Counted from the first letter of the stretch, positions 41,560 through 50,422 are shown. The stretch: 64,000 nucleotides of DNA from Maritalea mobilis (GCF_004363175.1 NZ_SNYR01000001.1:62001-126000), one strand, 5' to 3'. Program-made: numbers and translations. The notes: generated from the letters alone by a model not told the origin.

Positions 41560-42348
41560 CTACCAAGCAGTATATCCACCATCGATGACAAAGTTTGATC
41601 CGGTGACATAGCTTGAGGCGGGCGAGGCGAGGTAAAGTGCGAGGCCCGCAATTTCGCGCGGATTACCCGCACGCCCCATCGGCGTGCACGAAACAAACTT
41701 CTCAATCGCTTCCGGTGCTTTCTTTGTCCACGCTTGATTAGGCTCGGTCATAAACAGGCCCGGGCTGATGCAGTTTGCATTGATATTATGTGGCGCCCAA
41801 TCCACCGCCAAAGCTTTGGTGAAATGAATGATCGCGGCTTTGCCCGCTTCATAATGTCGGCCCGCAACGCCTTGGTTGATGATCATGCCGGAAATGGACC
41901 CCATATTGATAATGCGGCCGCCCTTGCCACGCTCGATCATGGCTTCGCCAATCAAACGTGTCATCAAAAAGCAATGGTCAACGTTCAGCGCGAAACCTTC
42001 TCGCCACTCATCATCGCTGGTTTCTTCAATCTTGGTATTTGGTTTCCGCCCACCCACATTATTGACCAGAATATCGATGCCGCCGGGCAGGGCGAGGGCC
42101 TCTTGTGCCGCGCGTTTACATTCATCTGGCACAGTGACGTCTGCGATGATGATTTGGGCTGAGGCACCGCGTGCCTCAATTTCGGCGGCCGTCTCTTTCA
42201 AACTGTCCTCGCCACGCCCCACCAACACGATCTCAGCACCTGCGTCAGCATAAGCAAGGGCGATCTCGCGCCCCAGACCACGGCTGCCGCCAGTGATCAG
42301 CGCACGTTGGCCGGTGAGTTTAAAATCATCAAAGATAGAAGCAGGCAT
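41560..42348 (-). CDS. SDR family oxidoreductase (gluconate 5-dehydrogenase-like)
   Basis: A 262-residue short-chain dehydrogenase. The Rossmann motif is GGSRGLGREIALAYADAGA, the structural NNVGGRKP motif follows near residue 96, and the catalytic triad is Ser in GSISGMI, Tyr in GRHYEAGKAA and Lys four residues later. The C-terminus ASSYVTGSNFVIDGGYTAW is standard. It would oxidise a polyol or sugar acid with NAD(P). It is convergent with the LacI gene, 5 bases apart, and may form a transcript with the GMC oxidoreductase upstream, although a 120-base gap with its own palindromes lies between. Confidence 0.9.
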   Translation of the reverse strand: MPASIFDDFKLTGQRALITGGSRGLGREIALAYADAGAEIVLVGRGEDSLKETAAEIEARGASAQIIIADVTVPDECKRAAQEALALPGGIDILVNNVGGRKPNTKIEETSDDEWREGFALNVDHCFLMTRLIGEAMIERGKGGRIINMGSISGMIINQGVAGRHYEAGKAAIIHFTKALAVDWAPHNINANCISPGLFMTEPNQAWTKKAPEAIEKFVSCTPMGRAGNPREIAGLALYLASPASSYVTGSNFVIDGGYTAW

Positions 42349-42372
42349 TGGGACACTCCAAAATTAGGGGAA

Positions 42373-42394
42373 GCCTTGCGCGCTGGCGCAAGGC
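42373..42394. other. Perfect 9-base-pair hairpin upstream of the SDR gene
   Basis: GCCTTGCGC (42373-42381) and GCGCAAGGC (42386-42394) with a 4-base loop lie between the GMC stop and the SDR start. The minus-strand continuation TTCCCC is not a T run, so this may be a weak terminator, an mRNA-stabilising hairpin or a translation-control element. Confidence 0.5.
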
Positions 42395-42442
42395 GAATTT
42401 GCACGACCCTATATTTATGACAATGCCCCGGCCAGACAGCAA

Positions 42443-42455
42443 GTCTTTTAAAGAC
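42443..42455. promoter_or_regulatory. Palindrome GTCTTT-T-AAAGAC between GMC and SDR genes
   Basis: Perfect 6-base arms around a single central base, about 95 bases before the SDR start and 13 bases after the GMC stop. A candidate operator for the SDR gene; the regulator is unknown. Confidence 0.35.
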
Positions 42456-42468
42456 CAATTTTATACCT

Positions 42469-44055
42469 TTAGGTATTCGCTTTGATGAAGCGTGCCGCAC
42501 GTTCTGCAATCATCATCACTGGCGCATTGGTGTTGCCTGACACCAAAGTCGGCATAATAGAAGCGTCTGCGACCCGAAGTCCTTGCACACTCTTGACCCG
42601 CAATTGCTCATCAACAACCGCCATTCTGTCGTGGTCCGGTCCCATTTTTGCAGTTCCTGAGGGATGGAAAACTGTTTTCGCGGTTTGTCGTACATAATCG
42701 CGCAGCGCATCGTCATCTTTCTCAATGCCGGGTTTTGGCAAGGCGCGGCGATCAATCAATTCAGCTAGGGCTGGGGCTTCCAAAATCTCAATCGACTTTT
42801 TAACGCCGCGCACCAAAACTTCCAAATCAGCCTCATCAGAAAAGCTACCCGCATCAAATAGCGCGCTGTCTTTGGGGTTGTTTGAGCGCAGTTTAACCGA
42901 GCCGCGCGACTTTGGGCGCAGGAAGCATGGTGCAATTGCAATGCCGTGTTCAGGAATGGGCTCACGATCTGCCCAGCCCACCATAAATGGTAAGACGTGG
43001 AATTGTAGATCTGGCATGCCCGCATTCGACACGTCTACAAATCCGCCAGACTCCACAACATTGGAAGTCAGCAATCCCGTGCGGAACATCAAATATTGCG
43101 CCATATGTTTGACGGCGTTGAAACCCTTATCTTGCTTAAAGAACGAAATCGGCGCTTTGGAAACACCTTGCACCGTTGTTTCAAGGTGATCCTGATAGTT
43201 CTCACCAACGCCGGGTAGGTCGGCTACGACGTCAATGCCATGTTGCGTGAGCTCAGTTGCTGCACCCAAGCCAGACAATTGCATCAAGCGTGGGGTTTCA
43301 ATCGCTCCTGCACACAAGATGATCTCGGCACCGGCGGTGATATTTTCGCCGCTTTCAAGTTCGACACCAACCGCTTTTTGTCCGTCAAACAAGATGCGGG
43401 CAACGCGCGTCTCCGTCATGATCTTGAGGTTTGGGCGTTTTTCAGCCTTCCGCAAAAAGGCTTCAGCGGCAGACCAGCGCCGCCCATTGTGGGTTGTTGT
43501 TTGATAAAATCCAACGCCTTCCTGCACCTTGCCGTTAAAATCAGGATTATAGGGCACACCAGTTTGCTGAGCGGCGCGAATAAAGGCGCGGGAGAGGGGA
43601 TGATGATAGCCAGTCTCGGAAACATGCAATTCACCCACGGTGCCATGCATCTCATCCGCAATTTCCATATTGTTTTCAATGTCGCGGAAAACGGGCAATA
43701 CGTCGTCGAATGACCAACCTTTATTGCCGGCCTGTGCCCAACTGTCATAGTCCTCTGCTTGACCCCTTATATATAGCATTGCATTGACCGATGAACCGCC
43801 ACCAATCACATGCCCCTGGATTACAACTGATGGTCTGCCATTTAGCCGGTCTGACGGTTCCCCAATATAAGAGACAATATCGCGCCCTTTTTCGATTACT
43901 TTAAAGAAGGTCGCAGGCATCTTGATATAGGGCGATCTATCTTGCCGACCGCTCTCAATCAGCAAAACTCTGTTTTTAGGATTCTCAGTAAGGCGCGACG
44001 CCACTACGCAACCTGAAGAACCGCCGCCAACAACAATATAGTCAAAACTGTCCAT
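42469..44055 (-). CDS. GMC family FAD-dependent oxidoreductase (choline/alcohol dehydrogenase-like)
   Basis: A 528-residue flavoprotein. The FAD-binding motif YIVVGGGSSGCVVASRL is at residues 5-21, the first GMC signature lies around GHVIGGGSSVNAMLYIRG, and the catalytic His is in TVFHPSGTAKMGPD, followed by LRVADASIMP. The start at 44055 follows the strong ribosome site GGGAGGAATT; a start four codons earlier is less likely. The substrate could be an alcohol, a polyol or choline; no bet genes are nearby. A 17-base inverted repeat lies just upstream. Confidence 0.92.
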   Translation of the reverse strand: MDSFDYIVVGGGSSGCVVASRLTENPKNRVLLIESGRQDRSPYIKMPATFFKVIEKGRDIVSYIGEPSDRLNGRPSVVIQGHVIGGGSSVNAMLYIRGQAEDYDSWAQAGNKGWSFDDVLPVFRDIENNMEIADEMHGTVGELHVSETGYHHPLSRAFIRAAQQTGVPYNPDFNGKVQEGVGFYQTTTHNGRRWSAAEAFLRKAEKRPNLKIMTETRVARILFDGQKAVGVELESGENITAGAEIILCAGAIETPRLMQLSGLGAATELTQHGIDVVADLPGVGENYQDHLETTVQGVSKAPISFFKQDKGFNAVKHMAQYLMFRTGLLTSNVVESGGFVDVSNAGMPDLQFHVLPFMVGWADREPIPEHGIAIAPCFLRPKSRGSVKLRSNNPKDSALFDAGSFSDEADLEVLVRGVKKSIEILEAPALAELIDRRALPKPGIEKDDDALRDYVRQTAKTVFHPSGTAKMGPDHDRMAVVDEQLRVKSVQGLRVADASIMPTLVSGNTNAPVMMIAERAARFIKANT

Positions 44056-44063
44056 AATTCCTC

Positions 44064-44080
44064 CCAAACAGCTTGTTTGG
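44064..44080. promoter_or_regulatory. Inverted repeat CCAAACA-GCT-TGTTTGG upstream of the GMC gene
   Basis: Perfect 7-base arms with a 3-base centre, only 8 bases upstream of the GMC start codon and overlapping its ribosome site region. The symmetry fits a TetR-type or similar dimeric repressor. Such a site would block transcription or translation initiation directly. Confidence 0.55.
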
Positions 44081-44506
44081 TCGGTACACTATTTTCAACA
44101 CGATTAAGCGTCTTGCCTGAGCGCGCCTTTGGTGTTGGCCAGGCGGGTCATAAAATTGAATCAGCGCAAATACTTCTGAAGAACAATTAGATTTGACGAC
44201 AAATAAGTCGACGAACCAGAAGAAAAGCGTTAATGAAGTGTTAAATTTATCAAGGAGATAGGGCAAATTGCGTGGCAAAATCTGCCGCATATGCCTTAAT
44301 TTTGACGGTCTAGTGCATAAATTGTGTCCAAAATGCAACATGGTCAGCAGAACAGACATTTCGCACGCCAAAATTTGAATTCTTAACTTGTATGTTTTCC
44401 TTTCATGGGTAGTTTGTGTCTTGCGAATCCATGCATGGAATCGTTTGTCGGTCGCGAATGCGACGTCAAACACACCCTCATAAGTGTGGTCGCGTTTCGA
44501 CAAACA

Positions 44507-44521
44507 GCCGGAAAAACCGGC
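44507..44521 (+). other. Hairpin GCCGG-AAAAA-CCGGC in the porin leader
   Basis: A perfect 5-base-pair stem with an AAAAA loop, 36 bases before the porin start. It is followed by AAAATGAAAAAC rather than a T run, so it is not a terminator. It may stabilise the mRNA or be a target of small RNA control, as is common for porins. Confidence 0.4.
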
Positions 44522-44557
44522 AAAATGAAAAACAAACTGATTTTGGAGGTCAGTACT

Positions 44558-45721
44558 ATGAAAGTTAAGAGCCTATTTCTCGGTTCTGCAGCAGCGGTAG
44601 CGCTTTCTTCAGGCGCAATGGCAGCTGATCCAATCGGCGTAGCTTTGGACACATGTTCATTGTTGAACATCACTGGTTTGACAGTTTCTTCTGAAAGCAA
44701 TTGCTTGAAGTTCTCTGGTGAAGTTTCTTACGATTGGGATTGGGATCTCGACGCAGAAACAACAACTAGCGAATTTGGATGGGAATTCACAATGGAAGCC
44801 ACTGCAGACAGCGACTTCGGTCCTGCCAAAGCAGTTGTAACTTTGATTGATGAAAGCGGAACCTCTACATCTTCAGATGTTGACATCGATGAAGCTTACG
44901 TAGCGATCGGTGATCAAACCGTGATCATGGCTGGTCAAAAGGGTTCTGTTGCTAAAGATGGCGACGACGAAACTTTCACAGCTCTGTTCGATCTTGACGG
45001 CCGTGACGGTAACGATGAAGGTATCGACCTAGGTGGCGGCCAAGGTGGTCACGTGATTCAAGTGACTTCTGATCTGGGCAATGGCGTGGACGTCGCTTTG
45101 GGTCTGGAAGACTTGAGCACTAACGACAATGCTTCATTGGTTGCTGGCCTTGGTGTTGATCAAGATTGGGGTACTGCACACGTTGGTATGGTATTTGACG
45201 ATATTATCGATCCAGGTACTAACGATTGGTTCTTGCATGCTGGTGCAACAATTAATGTTGACGACATGTCATTCCGCGGTGCTTTCAGCACGGACGATGC
45301 TGGCGAATGGGCTATCATGGTTGCTGGTAAAGCGACATTTGATATGTTCACATTGGCTGCTGGCGTAGAGTTCTTCGAAGACGATCACTCTACTACACTT
45401 GGCGGACCTGACGCCGACACTGACGTTGAGTGGGAAGCTGCCGTTTCCGGTGAAGCTGCAGTTAACGATGCTGTGACCATCACAGTTGCTGGCCGTTGGG
45501 ACGACAACGACGAGTGGGATGTTGCTGCTCAAGGCGTATTCGCAGTGTCTGATAATCTCGACTTGACTGCAAAAGTCAACTTCGACGAAGCTAACGTTAC
45601 AACATTCAATGCTGATCTTGATTGGGCACCTGGTGGTGGCTTCGAGGCTGGCGTAGGTGTTGAAATTGATAGCAACAGCAACTCTGCTTTGTCTGCTTCA
45701 TTCTCTAAAGCTTTCGAATAA
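44558..45721 (+). CDS. Outer membrane porin, alphaproteobacterial porin family 2
   Basis: A 387-residue outer-membrane protein. The signal peptide is MKVKSLFLGSAAAVALSSGA, cleaved after GAMA at residue 22. The start at 44558 has the ribosome site TTGGAGG. Near the N-terminus CSLLNITGLTVSSESNCLKF provides the two cysteines and the GxV-like strand seen in Rhizobiales porins, and the protein ends in Phe-Glu after SASFSKAF. The strands are unusually rich in Asp and Glu. It is monocistronic with a perfect terminator, consistent with high expression. Confidence 0.88.
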   Translation: MKVKSLFLGSAAAVALSSGAMAADPIGVALDTCSLLNITGLTVSSESNCLKFSGEVSYDWDWDLDAETTTSEFGWEFTMEATADSDFGPAKAVVTLIDESGTSTSSDVDIDEAYVAIGDQTVIMAGQKGSVAKDGDDETFTALFDLDGRDGNDEGIDLGGGQGGHVIQVTSDLGNGVDVALGLEDLSTNDNASLVAGLGVDQDWGTAHVGMVFDDIIDPGTNDWFLHAGATINVDDMSFRGAFSTDDAGEWAIMVAGKATFDMFTLAAGVEFFEDDHSTTLGGPDADTDVEWEAAVSGEAAVNDAVTITVAGRWDDNDEWDVAAQGVFAVSDNLDLTAKVNFDEANVTTFNADLDWAPGGGFEAGVGVEIDSNSNSALSASFSKAFE

Positions 45722-45745
45722 GTCTTATAGACTTTATCGAGATGG

Positions 45746-45776
45746 AAGGCCCGGCAATTTGCCGGGCCTTTTTTTG
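45746..45776 (+). terminator. Rho-independent terminator of the porin gene
   Basis: AAGGCCCGGC (45746-45755), 5-base loop, GCCGGGCCTT (45761-45770) and a T run. The 10-base-pair stem is perfect. It begins 25 bases after the porin stop. Confidence 0.95.
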
Positions 45777-45923
45777 TGCGAAATTTCTGCGATAAATCCG
45801 TTAAATCATTGAAATTTGTCTGGTGATTTGAATTAGAAGCGTTACACTTTCGCGCGGATGGGATCGTTGTTCGGCATTGCTGATCGACGGTTGAGGTTTG
45901 ACCAAACGTTGCGGGGAAGTGCT

Positions 45924-48900
45924 GTGAAGTGGATTAATGTTTTGGTTGTTGGCGCTGTTGTGGCGCTCGGCGGCGGTATGTTCGCGGTTTCGCAAAACCA
46001 GAATAATATGGAGCAGGCGATTAAAGCCCAATTGCTTCAAAACCCACAATTGCCCGTTGCAACTTGGGCAGACATTTCAATTGAAGCGCGCGATTTGACG
46101 CTTAATGGTGTGACGACCGATAAGGCAGAACTGGAAAAACTTATTTCCGGCCTATCCGCAATGCCAGAAATTGCCTCAATTTCGAACAATGCAAAACTTG
46201 CACCGCTTGCTGATCCTTTTGAATTCAATGCGCAAATTGAAGTTGGTACTGTAAAACTGAGTGGGCATATGCCCAGTGCTCAGGTGCAGCAAGACTTTCT
46301 TTCGCAAATGCCGGAAAATGTGGAAGCGGAGTTTACCCTTGCGTCAGGTGGTCCTGCCGCGAAGGATTGGCGCGAACTACTTGATTATAGCACGCGCTTA
46401 TTTGACCATTTTGATCAAGGTGAGATCAGTGCACGTGGTTTGAAGGTATCTTTTGCAGGCCGCGCAAAAAACCATGAGTCATTCCGTGATCTTGATTTGA
46501 TCGCAAATGCCGGTTTCCCTGATAATTTGAAGCGAGGCACTGCAGAAATCATACCGCCATATGAAGAAGATTTTGCCCTGAAGGCTTCGGTTGGTGGGAA
46601 TGGGCTTGTGCTTGATGGATTTGTGCCGAGCAGTGACACGCGTGCAGCCCTGAAAGAGCAGGGTGCAGATATTTCAAATGTGCTTATCGCTTCGGGCGCA
46701 CCGGAGAATTTTGAACGTGACATAAACCGGCTCATTCAGCAGCTTACATTGTTGAATCAAGGTGAATTTTCAATCTCCGAAGCCGAGCTGAATTTTACCG
46801 GACACACCGATAATTTTGAAGTTTATGATCAGGTGAATGTTGTGCTGAATGCGATATCTCGTGATCAAAAGAATATCGACCTACCATTGCCAACAGTTGC
46901 GCCATTTACATTTTCACTTGCGGGAACTGCCGATGCAGTCAAGGCAAACGGATATATTCCAGCGGAGATGCCTGAAGATCTCTCCACCAAAATTGATTTG
47001 AGTGAAACGCGTGCAGCAAACGGCGCACCTGAGAATTTCGATGAAATTGCTGCTTGGATGGGCAATAGCCAGGCACATTTGGCTGATAACTGGGCGCTAG
47101 AGCTGCAGGGAAATATCGTGAATGTGACCGGGCAAGCGAAAACACCTGAAGCTTATATGGATTTATTGGCCCATGCCGCCCAACCGCCTGCAGGCGTGAC
47201 GATTGACTTGTCTAATCTCGATTTGGCTGTCGCGGAGCCATATATTTGGACGCTTGATAAATCCGGCAGTGGCAAAGTGCAAATGGCTGGCTATTTGCCA
47301 GACAGTCAGTTGCGCCAGACAATTTATGCGGTTTTAGATACAAAAGCTGACGACACGACATTGTTGGCCGCAGGCGCGCCAGAGGATTTTGGCGTAATGG
47401 CAACCCTAGCTGCGAAAACAATCAATATCGCGGATTCAGGTCAGGCGATCCACGATCAATTGGGCTGGACGACAGATGTAACTGCGCGCGACCTTTATAA
47501 TAAAAACAATATATTACAGCTGTTTTCTAATGAAGAGATTCAACCTGAGCAATTGGGTCTGCAAGTCGCTCAATTGCCGCCGCCATTGCAAGATCCATAT
47601 CGATTTGCGGTGACCAAAACAGCTGATGGGGCGCGGTCGTTTGAAGGCTTTGTGCCAAGCGAAGCGATGCTGATCAATTTGGCTGATCAGGGCACGCTGG
47701 AATTGGAAATAGCGCGCGGCGCGCCGAGCCAATTTGAAGAGTTCGTTGCTTTGGGCAATTCAGTGCTTTCTGGTCTCGAAACAGGGAAATTGCAGCTGAA
47801 TGGCGACAAATGGACCTTGGAAGGCACTGCTGAAAGCTTTGAAAAGAAGCAAGGCTTGTTGACGCAAATTGAAGAAGCTGGCCTGAACAGCGAGAACTGG
47901 ACAATCGAGATCAATTCGCCAGCGCAAACCATTTCTCCTTATCTCTTCTCGGCAGAGAAGCAGTTGAACGGCGATTTGAGCGCGAGTGGATTTGCTCCTT
48001 CGCAAGAGATTATTGACCAGTGGGCACAAGATTTCGGGTGGCGCGCGCAACTGCAAGTTGGGGCAGGTGCGTCTGATCAATTTATGCCTCGTGCAGCGGT
48101 TGGGCTGGAGGCGCTGAAGAAGCTGGATGCTGGTCGCCTCAGCTTGGTTGATGGGCAATGGGCGCTGATTGGCCGCGCCTCATCTGACGATGATTTGGCC
48201 GAGATTGTTGAAATCTTGGCACCGGAAAGCGAGGCTTTCCTCGTTGATGTTCAAATTTTGCCACCAGTGGAAGCACTGTCTTTGCAGATTAAAAAATCTG
48301 CGGAGGGAGTGTTCGAGTGGTCAGGCTATCTGAGCGATAAAACCTATTGGGATCAAAGCGGCGACTTGCCCGTGAACACTGAAAATAACCTGCCGGAGCG
48401 CGCTGAATTCAACCAAATGGTTGCCTTAGGTATTGATGCACTGTCCATGCTCAATACGGGTGAAGTCATCCATGCGGGTGGGCAATGGAGCATTTCTGGC
48501 GAAGCGCCTGATCGTGCTGTGTTGTCGGCTGTTAAACTCATTCTGAGCAATGCGCCGCTTGGTAGTTTTTACACGACATTGACGGTGCCCGCAGAGCCAG
48601 AGACGGCAACGCCTGATCCTGAAATGGAGGAGCCTGCCGCTGAGGAAGCTGCTGAAGTCGAAGCAGAAGAACCGCAGGAAACGGAACAGAACGATCAGCC
48701 GCAAGAACCTATTGTGGAAGACGCTGAACCGATTGTGGAACAAGACGCTGAAGAAGCGGAGGCGACGCCAGTTGAGGAAGAGGCCGCACCTGTTGTTGAT
48801 GAGGCCAACGATGCTGAAACTGCACCTGCTGAAGAGGTGGCAGCACCGGAAGAGGTTGTTGAGCCTGAAGTTGAAGCAGAAACGCCTGCTGTTGACACAA

Positions 48901-49673
48901 ATGAAGAAGCAATGCCTGCAGAAAGTGAGCCTGAGGTAGAGGGAGTTGTTGAAAGTGCTGAGCCTTTCACAACCCTGTTGAGCAAAGAAGCAGGCGCGCC
49001 ACTGACGATTTCAGGCAATGTACCGGATGCAACCGCGCGCTACGCATTGGAACTCAGCGCTGGTGAAGGTGCAGTGCTTGACGACATCTCAACAGCTGAA
49101 GGTGCTCCAGAGCGGTTTTTGGATCAAGCTTTGACAATCACACAGGCTTTCGGTGCTCTGGCAAGCGGCGAAGCGAGCTTAAACGACGGCGAATGGCGCG
49201 TTGTTGGCAAAGTTGATAGTTTTGATGCGCGTGACAAGGCTTTAGCCGCACTTGGCAGATTGCCGAATGCGCAGATCACCATCAACACGCCACCAGCGCA
49301 CAAATTGTGCAATGTGAATGTTGAGCAAGTTATTGCCGAACAAGCTATTTTGTTCGAATCCGGCAGTGCCCGCATCACAGCAGGGTCGCGTAGCGTTTTG
49401 GAAAAAATCGCCGCAGAATTGGCCAATTGTCCGAATTCAGTTGTGGAAGTAGAAGGCCATACAGATGCTGATGGCGATGATCTGATCAATCTGTCACTCT
49501 CTGTGCAACGTGCGGAAACAGTGGTCAGTGAGCTAGTTGAAATGGGTGTAAATGCCGATCGGCTATACGCCTTAGGGTTTGGCGAAACTCTACCGATCGC
49601 GGATAATGATACGCGCGCGGGCAAAGCGCAGAATCGTCGCATTGTGTTTACAGTGCGGCCACCGCTAGAGTAG
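45924..49673 (+). CDS. Large OmpA family protein with seven to eight BON-like repeats and an acidic linker
   Basis: A 1249-residue protein if it starts at the GTG at 45924, which has GGGGAAG upstream and gives a clean N-terminal hydrophobic segment (WINVLVVGAVVALGGGMFAV); an ATG at 45858 would add 22 residues. After it come imperfect repeats of about 115 residues carrying variants of GAPENF, then an acidic Glu/Ala/Pro/Val linker (about 890-1012), one more repeat, and a C-terminal OmpA peptidoglycan-binding domain from about 1129 with LFESGSARITAGSRSVLEKI and VEGHTDADGDD. It probably spans the periplasm. Function is unknown. Confidence 0.88.
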   Translation: MKWINVLVVGAVVALGGGMFAVSQNQNNMEQAIKAQLLQNPQLPVATWADISIEARDLTLNGVTTDKAELEKLISGLSAMPEIASISNNAKLAPLADPFEFNAQIEVGTVKLSGHMPSAQVQQDFLSQMPENVEAEFTLASGGPAAKDWRELLDYSTRLFDHFDQGEISARGLKVSFAGRAKNHESFRDLDLIANAGFPDNLKRGTAEIIPPYEEDFALKASVGGNGLVLDGFVPSSDTRAALKEQGADISNVLIASGAPENFERDINRLIQQLTLLNQGEFSISEAELNFTGHTDNFEVYDQVNVVLNAISRDQKNIDLPLPTVAPFTFSLAGTADAVKANGYIPAEMPEDLSTKIDLSETRAANGAPENFDEIAAWMGNSQAHLADNWALELQGNIVNVTGQAKTPEAYMDLLAHAAQPPAGVTIDLSNLDLAVAEPYIWTLDKSGSGKVQMAGYLPDSQLRQTIYAVLDTKADDTTLLAAGAPEDFGVMATLAAKTINIADSGQAIHDQLGWTTDVTARDLYNKNNILQLFSNEEIQPEQLGLQVAQLPPPLQDPYRFAVTKTADGARSFEGFVPSEAMLINLADQGTLELEIARGAPSQFEEFVALGNSVLSGLETGKLQLNGDKWTLEGTAESFEKKQGLLTQIEEAGLNSENWTIEINSPAQTISPYLFSAEKQLNGDLSASGFAPSQEIIDQWAQDFGWRAQLQVGAGASDQFMPRAAVGLEALKKLDAGRLSLVDGQWALIGRASSDDDLAEIVEILAPESEAFLVDVQILPPVEALSLQIKKSAEGVFEWSGYLSDKTYWDQSGDLPVNTENNLPERAEFNQMVALGIDALSMLNTGEVIHAGGQWSISGEAPDRAVLSAVKLILSNAPLGSFYTTLTVPAEPETATPDPEMEEPAAEEAAEVEAEEPQETEQNDQPQEPIVEDAEPIVEQDAEEAEATPVEEEAAPVVDEANDAETAPAEEVAAPEEVVEPEVEAETPAVDTNEEAMPAESEPEVEGVVESAEPFTTLLSKEAGAPLTISGNVPDATARYALELSAGEGAVLDDISTAEGAPERFLDQALTITQAFGALASGEASLNDGEWRVVGKVDSFDARDKALAALGRLPNAQITINTPPAHKLCNVNVEQVIAEQAILFESGSARITAGSRSVLEKIAAELANCPNSVVEVEGHTDADGDDLINLSLSVQRAETVVSELVEMGVNADRLYALGFGETLPIADNDTRAGKAQNRRIVFTVRPPLE
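46270..48420 (+). repeat. Tandem protein-coding repeat array in the OmpA family gene
   Basis: The GAP-x-x-F motif or its variants are coded near 46348, 46692, 47020, 47371, 47717, 48065 and 48397, a period of 328 to 351 bases. Another copy lies at 49099 after the linker. The DNA repeats are diverged, so this is an ancient amplification and not a recent one. Confidence 0.7.
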
Positions 49674-49697
49674 ATTGCAGAAAAAAGGGAGGATCGG

Positions 49698-49817
49698 ATG
49701 TTTTTCCAAACCATCGGATTTCTGATTTCACAATATTGGCTATATTTTAGCCTCGCGCTGGTTATTGGCTTATTGACCGGATGGATGAGCGTTTCTGTTG
49801 AGCAAAACAAAGAATAG
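49698..49817 (+). CDS. 39-residue single-pass membrane microprotein
   Basis: A short gene with an excellent ribosome site (AAGGGAGG, 6 bases before the ATG). The product begins MFFQTIGFLISQYWLYFSLA and continues VIGLLTGWMSVSVEQNKE, giving one membrane helix at about residues 12-30. It lies 24 bases after the OmpA-protein stop and 14 bases before the next gene, all on the same strand, so the three are probably one operon. No family is recognised. The strong ribosome site and spacing are the main support. Confidence 0.75.
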   Translation: MFFQTIGFLISQYWLYFSLALVIGLLTGWMSVSVEQNKE

Positions 49818-49831
49818 CCGGGGAGAGCAAC

Positions 49832-50422
49832 ATGCCACATTTGATTGAGATCGTTTTGCTAATGATGGCCTTCTTTTTGGTGGGCTGTCTGATTGGCTAT
49901 TATCTGCGTCGCGCGACCATGAGCAACGACACCGCACCCGAGTTGGCACCAAACGTAACGCCGTCTGGCCGTTCAACGGGAAGCGAAACTGCGCCAAACG
50001 AAGAAACGCCAGCTGCTGCGCCAAAAACAGCGTCTGCTGAAACTGTGACTGAAAAGCCAAAGCCTGCGCCAAAACCGGCACCGACGGCCAAACCAGCTGA
50101 CAAAAAGCCCGCTGCTAAGGCGCCTGCAAAGAAAACAGCTGCGCGCAAACCTGCAGCGGCTGCCAAGGCAGCTACTGATGATAAGCCAGAGCTTTTGTCC
50201 GCTCCGCGCGATGGCAAAAAAGATGATTTGAAAAACATCAAAGGCATCGGTCCGAAAATCGAGACGATTTTGAACGAGAAGGGCATTTACCATTACGATC
50301 AAATCGCTGCTTGGAAGCGCAAAGATGTGAATTGGGTAGATGGTGAGCTTTCATTCAAGGGCCGCATTGATCGTGAAGAATGGGTCAAACAGGCCAAGGC
50401 GCTGGCGAAAGCGCAAAAGTAG
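49832..50422 (+). CDS. Membrane-anchored Ala/Lys/Pro-rich protein with a C-terminal helix-hairpin-helix domain
   Basis: A 196-residue protein in three parts: an N-terminal membrane helix (residues 4-26), a flexible Ala-, Lys- and Pro-rich stretch (about 55-120), and a C-terminal domain LKNIKGIGPKIETILNEKGI followed by YDQIAAWKRKDVNWVD. That last domain is the helix-hairpin-helix seen at the C-terminus of some alphaproteobacterial NuoE and L21 proteins. The ribosome site is GGGGAGAG. Its role is unknown; the linker resembles envelope-spanning or DNA-contacting tails. It appears to be in an operon with the microprotein and the OmpA protein. Confidence 0.8.
   Translation: MPHLIEIVLLMMAFFLVGCLIGYYLRRATMSNDTAPELAPNVTPSGRSTGSETAPNEETPAAAPKTASAETVTEKPKPAPKPAPTAKPADKKPAAKAPAKKTAARKPAAAAKAATDDKPELLSAPRDGKKDDLKNIKGIGPKIETILNEKGIYHYDQIAAWKRKDVNWVDGELSFKGRIDREEWVKQAKALAKAQK

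Larger units (their letters stand above)
44056..44557. other. 502-base region upstream of the porin gene
   Basis: No gene was supported here. The left end holds the operator-like repeat of the GMC gene. The right half is a probable long porin leader with hairpins CACAC...GTGTG (44471-44488) and GCCGG-AAAAA-CCGGC (44507-44521). An in-frame extension of the porin ORF to 44405 lacks a ribosome site and would destroy the signal peptide. Confidence 0.5.

Noticed and set aside
44405-44557. N-terminal extension of the porin
   Set aside because: It lacks a ribosome site and would bury the signal peptide; the TTGGAGG site supports 44558.
46270-48420. Recent tandem duplication in the OmpA family gene
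   Set aside because: The repeats are visible at the protein level but their DNA is strongly diverged, so they are old.
48695-49018. Ser/Ala-rich minus-strand ORF
   Set aside because: It is the complement of the acidic Glu/Ala/Pro/Val linker; its repetitive composition explains the open frame.
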